This document shows, piece by piece, positions 14,959 through 18,222 of a stretch of 18,222 nt of DNA. Origin of the DNA: Mucilaginibacter sp. UBA4741 (GTDB lineage Bacteria; Bacteroidota; Bacteroidia; Sphingobacteriales; Sphingobacteriaceae); the NCBI GenBank assembly GCA_002403905.1, contig DHIR01000089.1, positions 1 to 18,222 on the forward strand, written 5' to 3'. The translations under genes were made by a program, and so were the position numbers. Positions within the stretch are counted from its first letter, which is position 1; every line of letters starts with the position of its first letter. The notes beneath the pieces were generated by a model that saw only the letters and a list, made by a program, of their open reading frames with translations, searched no databases and had not been told where the DNA came from.

Positions 14959-16578
14959 ATGTCTGATACAACCGAATTGAACGACAAACTCGTTTCTGAG
15001 TTGCGCGAAATTGCTAAAAGTTTAGGTATTGCTGACGCTGACTCTCTAAGAAAGCCGGAGCTAATAACCAACATTGTACAAATGCAGCAACTAATTGAAG
15101 CTGCAAGAGCACAACAACAAACCGTAGAAAACAACTACGCCCCTATAGGCGCACCCGCCAAAGAAGAGACCGGCGAAAAGAAAACACGTAACAGAATACG
15201 TGTTGTAAAAAATACTAACCAACCCCGTATTGAGGTTCCGTTAGATGATACCAACTTGTTTGATTTGCAGGACGATGAGCCGCAAACTGACGAGGAGCAA
15301 AATGAAGATATAGTTCCGGTAGAAGCGGTTGGGGAAACACCCGAACAGGAAGGCGAAATTGCCGCAAGCACATCTGCCGATCCAACAGCCGAAGGCCGCC
15401 CGCAAAAATTTGAGCGCCGTGTACAGCAGCAAAAAAATCAGGAGCCGGCTATTAATTTAGATTTTGATAATGTTATTGTAAACGAAGGTGTATTGGAAAT
15501 TATGCCTGACGGATACGGTTTCCTGCGTTCGTCTGATTATAACTACTTAACTTCTCCTGATGATATTTATGTATCACAGTCGCAAATAAAATTATTCGGC
15601 CTTAAAACCGGCGACACTGTACGCGGAAGCATACGCCCGCCAAAAGAGGGCGAGAAATACTTCCCGTTGGTACGTGTTGAAGCCATTAACGGCCGTATAC
15701 CTGCCGAAGTGCGTGACCGTGTTCCTTTTGATCACTTAACGCCGCTTTTCCCGTCAGAAAAATTAAGCTTGTTTACAGATCCGGGCAATTACTCAACCCG
15801 TATTATGGACTTGTTCTCGCCGATAGGTAAGGGGCAGCGTGGTTTAATTGTGGCGCAGCCTAAAACAGGTAAAACCATGTTATTAAAGGATGTAGCTAAT
15901 GCTATCGCTAAAAACCACCCGGAAGTTTACCTGATCATTTTATTGATTGATGAGCGCCCCGAGGAGGTTACCGATATGGCCCGCAGCGTACGCGCCGAAG
16001 TTGTTTCGTCAACATTTGATGAGCCTGCAGAGCGTCACGTAAAAATTGCTAACATCGTTTTAGAAAAAGCTAAACGTATGGTTGAGTGCGGTCATGATGT
16101 AGTTATCCTATTGGATTCTATCACCCGTTTGGCTCGTGCATATAATACCGTAGCTCCGGCATCAGGTAAAATATTATCGGGTGGTGTTGATGCTAACGCG
16201 TTGCACAAACCAAAACGCTTTTTTGGCGCGGCCCGTAACATTGAGGATGGCGGTTCATTAACCATTATTGCTACTGCATTAACAGAAACCGGATCGAAAA
16301 TGGACGAGGTTATATTTGAAGAGTTTAAAGGTACCGGTAACATGGAGTTACAGTTGGATAGAAAACTATCAAACAAACGTGTGTTCCCGGCTATTGATAT
16401 TACTGCTTCAAGTACCCGTAGAGACGATCTGTTGTTAGATAGAGAAACCCTGCAACGTATCTGGATACTACGTAACCACCTGGCCGATATGAACTCGATA
16501 GAGGCGATGGAATTTTTGCAAAGCCAGATAAGAGGTACAAAAACTAACGAGGAATTCTTAATATCAATGAATTCGTAA
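14959..16578 (+). CDS. rho: Transcription termination factor Rho
   Basis: Rho is a hexameric RNA-dependent ATPase that ends transcription. At 539 residues it is about 120 longer than the E. coli protein. The Rho_N helical domain is at about 5-45 ([14 protein letters not shown]). Next comes an insert (about 55-165) that is basic at RNRIRVVKN and then strongly acidic, with many Glu/Asp/Gln and no hydrophobic core, so it is probably disordered. The RNA-binding cold-shock fold (about 173-245) has [20 protein letters not shown]. The ATPase domain has Walker A AQPKTGKT (299-306), [14 protein letters not shown] (331-344), Walker B VVILLDS (381-387), and the Q-loop/R-loop region [22 protein letters not shown]. 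All catalytic features are intact. It has its own promoter and is followed by a large hairpin. Confidence 0.98.
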   Translation: MSDTTELNDKLVSELREIAKSLGIADADSLRKPELITNIVQMQQLIEAARAQQQTVENNYAPIGAPAKEETGEKKTRNRIRVVKNTNQPRIEVPLDDTNLFDLQDDEPQTDEEQNEDIVPVEAVGETPEQEGEIAASTSADPTAEGRPQKFERRVQQQKNQEPAINLDFDNVIVNEGVLEIMPDGYGFLRSSDYNYLTSPDDIYVSQSQIKLFGLKTGDTVRGSIRPPKEGEKYFPLVRVEAINGRIPAEVRDRVPFDHLTPLFPSEKLSLFTDPGNYSTRIMDLFSPIGKGQRGLIVAQPKTGKTMLLKDVANAIAKNHPEVYLIILLIDERPEEVTDMARSVRAEVVSSTFDEPAERHVKIANIVLEKAKRMVECGHDVVILLDSITRLARAYNTVAPASGKILSGGVDANALHKPKRFFGAARNIEDGGSLTIIATALTETGSKMDEVIFEEFKGTGNMELQLDRKLSNKRVFPAIDITASSTRRDDLLLDRETLQRIWILRNHLADMNSIEAMEFLQSQIRGTKTNEEFLISMNS

Positions 16579-16585
16579 TAGTAGA

Positions 16586-16664
16586 TAGTGGTTTATTAGG
16601 TTGATTAGGTGAGTGGTTAAGACTTTTTGTCGATTATAAAAACTACTCACCTAATAAACTACTA
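16586..16664. repeat. Large hairpin after rho
   Basis: The left arm 16586-16618 pairs with the right arm 16641-16664. The RNA stem has 24 bp including two G-U pairs, with a 9-base bulge (ttgattagg) that repeats part of the stem word. The loop contains gac-ttttt-gtc. It starts 8 bases after the rho stop and shares the style of the heptad hairpins after gatC and trpS, although the heptad phase is clear only in its first two units (tagtaga, tagtggt). Confidence 0.65.
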
Positions 16665-16680
16665 ACTTAACTAACAGTTA

Positions 16681-16711
16681 TTGATTTATTAAGTTAATAC
16701 TGATACCTTCG
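16681..16711 (+). promoter_or_regulatory. Promoter of pssA-purS
   Basis: TTG (16681-16683), a 20-base spacer and TACCTTCG (16704-16711) fit the Bacteroidota promoter with one mismatch in the -7 box. The box ends 8 bases before the pssA ATG, so the leader is very short. Confidence 0.5.
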
Positions 16712-16719
16712 GGCCTACA

Positions 16720-17457
16720 ATGAAGAAGCGGGTTAAAAAACACCTTCCTAATGCCATAACATGTTTCAACCTGTTTAGCGGTTGTGTGGGTATTGTATTT
16801 GCTTTCCAGGGCGATTTAATAACCGCGGCCTACGCGCTTTTTTTGGCAGCCATATTTGATTTTTTTGATGGCTTTGCCGCCCGGGTACTTCAATCTTTTT
16901 CGGGCATAGGTAAAGATCTTGATTCGCTGGCGGATGTGCTAAGCTTTGGATTTTTACCATCGGCCATTATGTATGAGTTGTTTTTAAAATCGCAACAGAT
17001 AGAAAATATTGGTACTTATTTATCTTTTATAGCTTTTGCCATAGCGGTTTTCTCTGCATTGCGTTTGGCTAAGTTTAATACAGATACCCGCCAGGCCGAT
17101 ATATTTATAGGCCTGCCAACACCCGCAAATGGTATATTGATAGCCTCGTTGCCTTTTATAATCGAAAAATATCCGCAGTTAAATAAATACATATTAAACC
17201 AATACACGCTGTCTGCACTGGTTGTTATAATGTGTGCTTTGCTGGTAGCCGAGCTGCCACTGATGTCGTTAAAATTTAAAAACCGCGACCCCCGAAATCT
17301 TTACCGCTATTTATTGCTGTTATTCGCGGCTATATTGATTCTATTTTTTAAATTTGCCGCTGTACCGATGGTTATATTTATATATATATCACTGTCAATT
17401 GTCCAGTTTAAAATAGCTAATAATAATATAATAAGCGGCCCTAAAAAAAATAGTTAA
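16720..17457 (+). CDS. pssA: CDP-diacylglycerol-serine O-phosphatidyltransferase
   Basis: PssA joins serine to CDP-diacylglycerol to make phosphatidylserine, the precursor of phosphatidylethanolamine, in the inner membrane. The 245-residue protein has about seven hydrophobic segments. The CDP-alcohol phosphatidyltransferase signature D-x2-D-G-x2-A-R-x8-G-x3-D-x3-D is perfect: D47, D50, G51, A54, R55, G64, D68, D72. The N-terminus KKHLPNAITCFNLFSGCVGI and the block FNTDTRQADIFIGLPTPANG are specific for the serine-using branch rather than the PgsA branch. The start ATG is preceded by a good promoter. purS follows after 28 bases, so the two may share a transcript although their pathways differ. 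Confidence 0.95.
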   Translation: MKKRVKKHLPNAITCFNLFSGCVGIVFAFQGDLITAAYALFLAAIFDFFDGFAARVLQSFSGIGKDLDSLADVLSFGFLPSAIMYELFLKSQQIENIGTYLSFIAFAIAVFSALRLAKFNTDTRQADIFIGLPTPANGILIASLPFIIEKYPQLNKYILNQYTLSALVVIMCALLVAELPLMSLKFKNRDPRNLYRYLLLLFAAILILFFKFAAVPMVIFIYISLSIVQFKIANNNIISGPKKNS

Positions 17458-17485
17458 CCGCTTATATTAAAACCAAAACTACTCC

Positions 17486-17740
17486 ATGAAAACGTTTCAA
17501 GCAGAAATAGATGTAATGCCAAAAAAAGAAATACTTGACCCGCAAGGTAAAGCCGTAACCGGCAGTATGAAAAATTTGGGCCTTGCCGAAATTAATAACA
17601 TCCGCATAGGCAAACACATCTCCCTGCAAATTGAAGCGGATAGTGCAGAAATAGCTCGCGAAAAAGTTGAACTGGCTTGTAAAAATTTATTAGCTAATTT
17701 AATTATGGAGAGCTATACCTTTAAAATAGAGCAGGTTTAG
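17486..17740 (+). CDS. purS: Phosphoribosylformylglycinamidine synthase subunit PurS
   Basis: PurS is the small structural subunit that bridges PurQ and PurL in the three-part FGAM synthase of purine synthesis. At 84 residues it has the expected size and order: a first strand TFQAEIDVMPKKEILDPQGKAV, the helix MKNLGLAEINNIRIGKHISLQI, then AREKVELACKNLLANLIMESY and a final strand FKIEQV. The conserved DPQGKAV and IGK segments make the call firm. purL and purQ are not in the window. Its stop codon (17738-17740) overlaps the stop codon of the convergent Hpt gene. Confidence 0.94.
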   Translation: MKTFQAEIDVMPKKEILDPQGKAVTGSMKNLGLAEINNIRIGKHISLQIEADSAEIAREKVELACKNLLANLIMESYTFKIEQV

Positions 17741-18114
17741 AGCTTAGCTGCTGTTTCTTCTTTTATTTGTAACAAGGCAACTGTACTGGCGGCAATTAAC
17801 GCTTGTACCTGGTCAAAATTTGCAATTAAGGCCATTACATCAGGCGGATCTGTTTTACAGCTTAATTCAATTTGCTGCACTAGTGCCTGGCTGTTTAGCA
17901 TTCCAAAAAAACCCAGCGTAGCTTTCATTTTATGTGCTGCCGCTGCCGCGGTGGCCCAGTCCATTTCGTCAAAGGCGTTGCTTATATCCTGTAAAGAGGG
18001 TGGGGTTTGCTGCAAAAACATATCAATTGATTCCACAATAAACTCATCACTTCCATCAGCAATTTCTTGCAGTAGGGTAAGATCAAGGTCAACATTGGTT
18101 AAATCAACTGGCAT
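17737..18114 (-). CDS. Single-domain histidine phosphotransfer (Hpt) protein
   Basis: From the ATG at 18114 the product has 125 residues. It is an all-helical Hpt domain that would carry a phosphoryl group between the receiver of a hybrid histidine kinase and a response regulator in the cytoplasm. The phospho-accepting histidine is H61 in AAAHKMKATLGFFGM. The usual glycine after HxxK is alanine, which is seen in divergent Hpt proteins. Preceding helices DEFIVESIDMFLQQTPPSLQDISNAF match the Hpt four-helix bundle (E/D-F-x3-L/M-F). No kinase or regulator gene is next to it here, though the window ends close upstream. A TTG at 18120 is a poorer start than the ATG. Confidence 0.88.
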   Translation of the reverse strand: MPVDLTNVDLDLTLLQEIADGSDEFIVESIDMFLQQTPPSLQDISNAFDEMDWATAAAAAHKMKATLGFFGMLNSQALVQQIELSCKTDPPDVMALIANFDQVQALIAASTVALLQIKEETAAKL

Positions 18115-18131
18115 AAACAATAGTTAATATT

Positions 18132-18139
18132 CAAAAGTA
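18132..18139 (-). promoter_or_regulatory. -7 promoter box of the Hpt gene
   Basis: The minus strand reads TACTTTTG, a perfect TAnnTTTG match, ending 17 bases before the ATG at 18114. A convincing -33 TTG is not seen. The rest of the window to 18222 shows no other feature. Confidence 0.4.
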
Positions 18140-18222
18140 CATAATATTATAAAGAATACACAGACGGGATAAAAATCAAGTCCACGGAAATGCTCAAATT
18201 AGAGTGACTAAAAACATAATTA

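Overview
The window looks like a chromosomal core region of a Bacteroidota bacterium, most likely Sphingobacteriaceae (Mucilaginibacter/Pedobacter-like). The pointers are moderate GC with AT-rich spacers, no Shine-Dalgarno sequences before start codons, repeated Bacteroidota-type -7 boxes (TAnnTTTG), a pyrG-yidC pair, a separate purS, and a Rho with a long acidic insert. I see no tRNA, rRNA, CRISPR array, transposase, prophage or integrase. The genus is inferred from composition and gene content, not from a search.

Layout. 30-644 is an unrecognised gene followed by a palindrome-rich spacer. 879-3535 is a minus-strand block read as plsC2, plsC1, gatC and a MacB/LolD-type ABC ATPase. From 3574 the plus strand carries trpS, a deoxynucleoside kinase and kdsB. 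A secreted hypothetical gene (6284-6856, minus) is convergent with kdsB. Next come pyrG-yidC (7056-10515, plus), an exonuclease/GIY-YIG fusion (10721-12085), a periplasmic TlpA-like thioredoxin (12193-13713), pyrF (minus), rho (plus), pssA-purS (plus), and an orphan Hpt phosphotransfer protein (minus) whose stop codon overlaps that of purS.

The genes are mostly housekeeping and fit together biochemically. PyrF and PyrG make UMP and CTP. KdsB uses CTP to activate Kdo for lipopolysaccharide. The PlsC paralogs make phosphatidic acid, the precursor of the CDP-diacylglycerol used by PssA. YidC inserts membrane proteins. PurS and the deoxynucleoside kinase belong to purine synthesis and nucleoside salvage.

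I found no clear new multi-gene system. The unusual content is in the spacers. (1) Degenerate heptanucleotide arrays with a different word at each gene begin at or within a few bases of the stop codons of gatC, trpS, dNK and yidC, with a related array after rho. Several are followed by the complementary word, so they can fold into hairpins. (2) Several genes have a -7 promoter box only 3-8 nt before the ATG, implying leaderless or nearly leaderless mRNAs; in three of them an apparent TTG start is really the end of that box. (3) There are dispersed palindromes with a two-base AA loop, and long imperfect inverted repeats. Start positions given here for plsC1, plsC2, the exonuclease fusion and the Hpt gene are the internal ATGs I consider correct.
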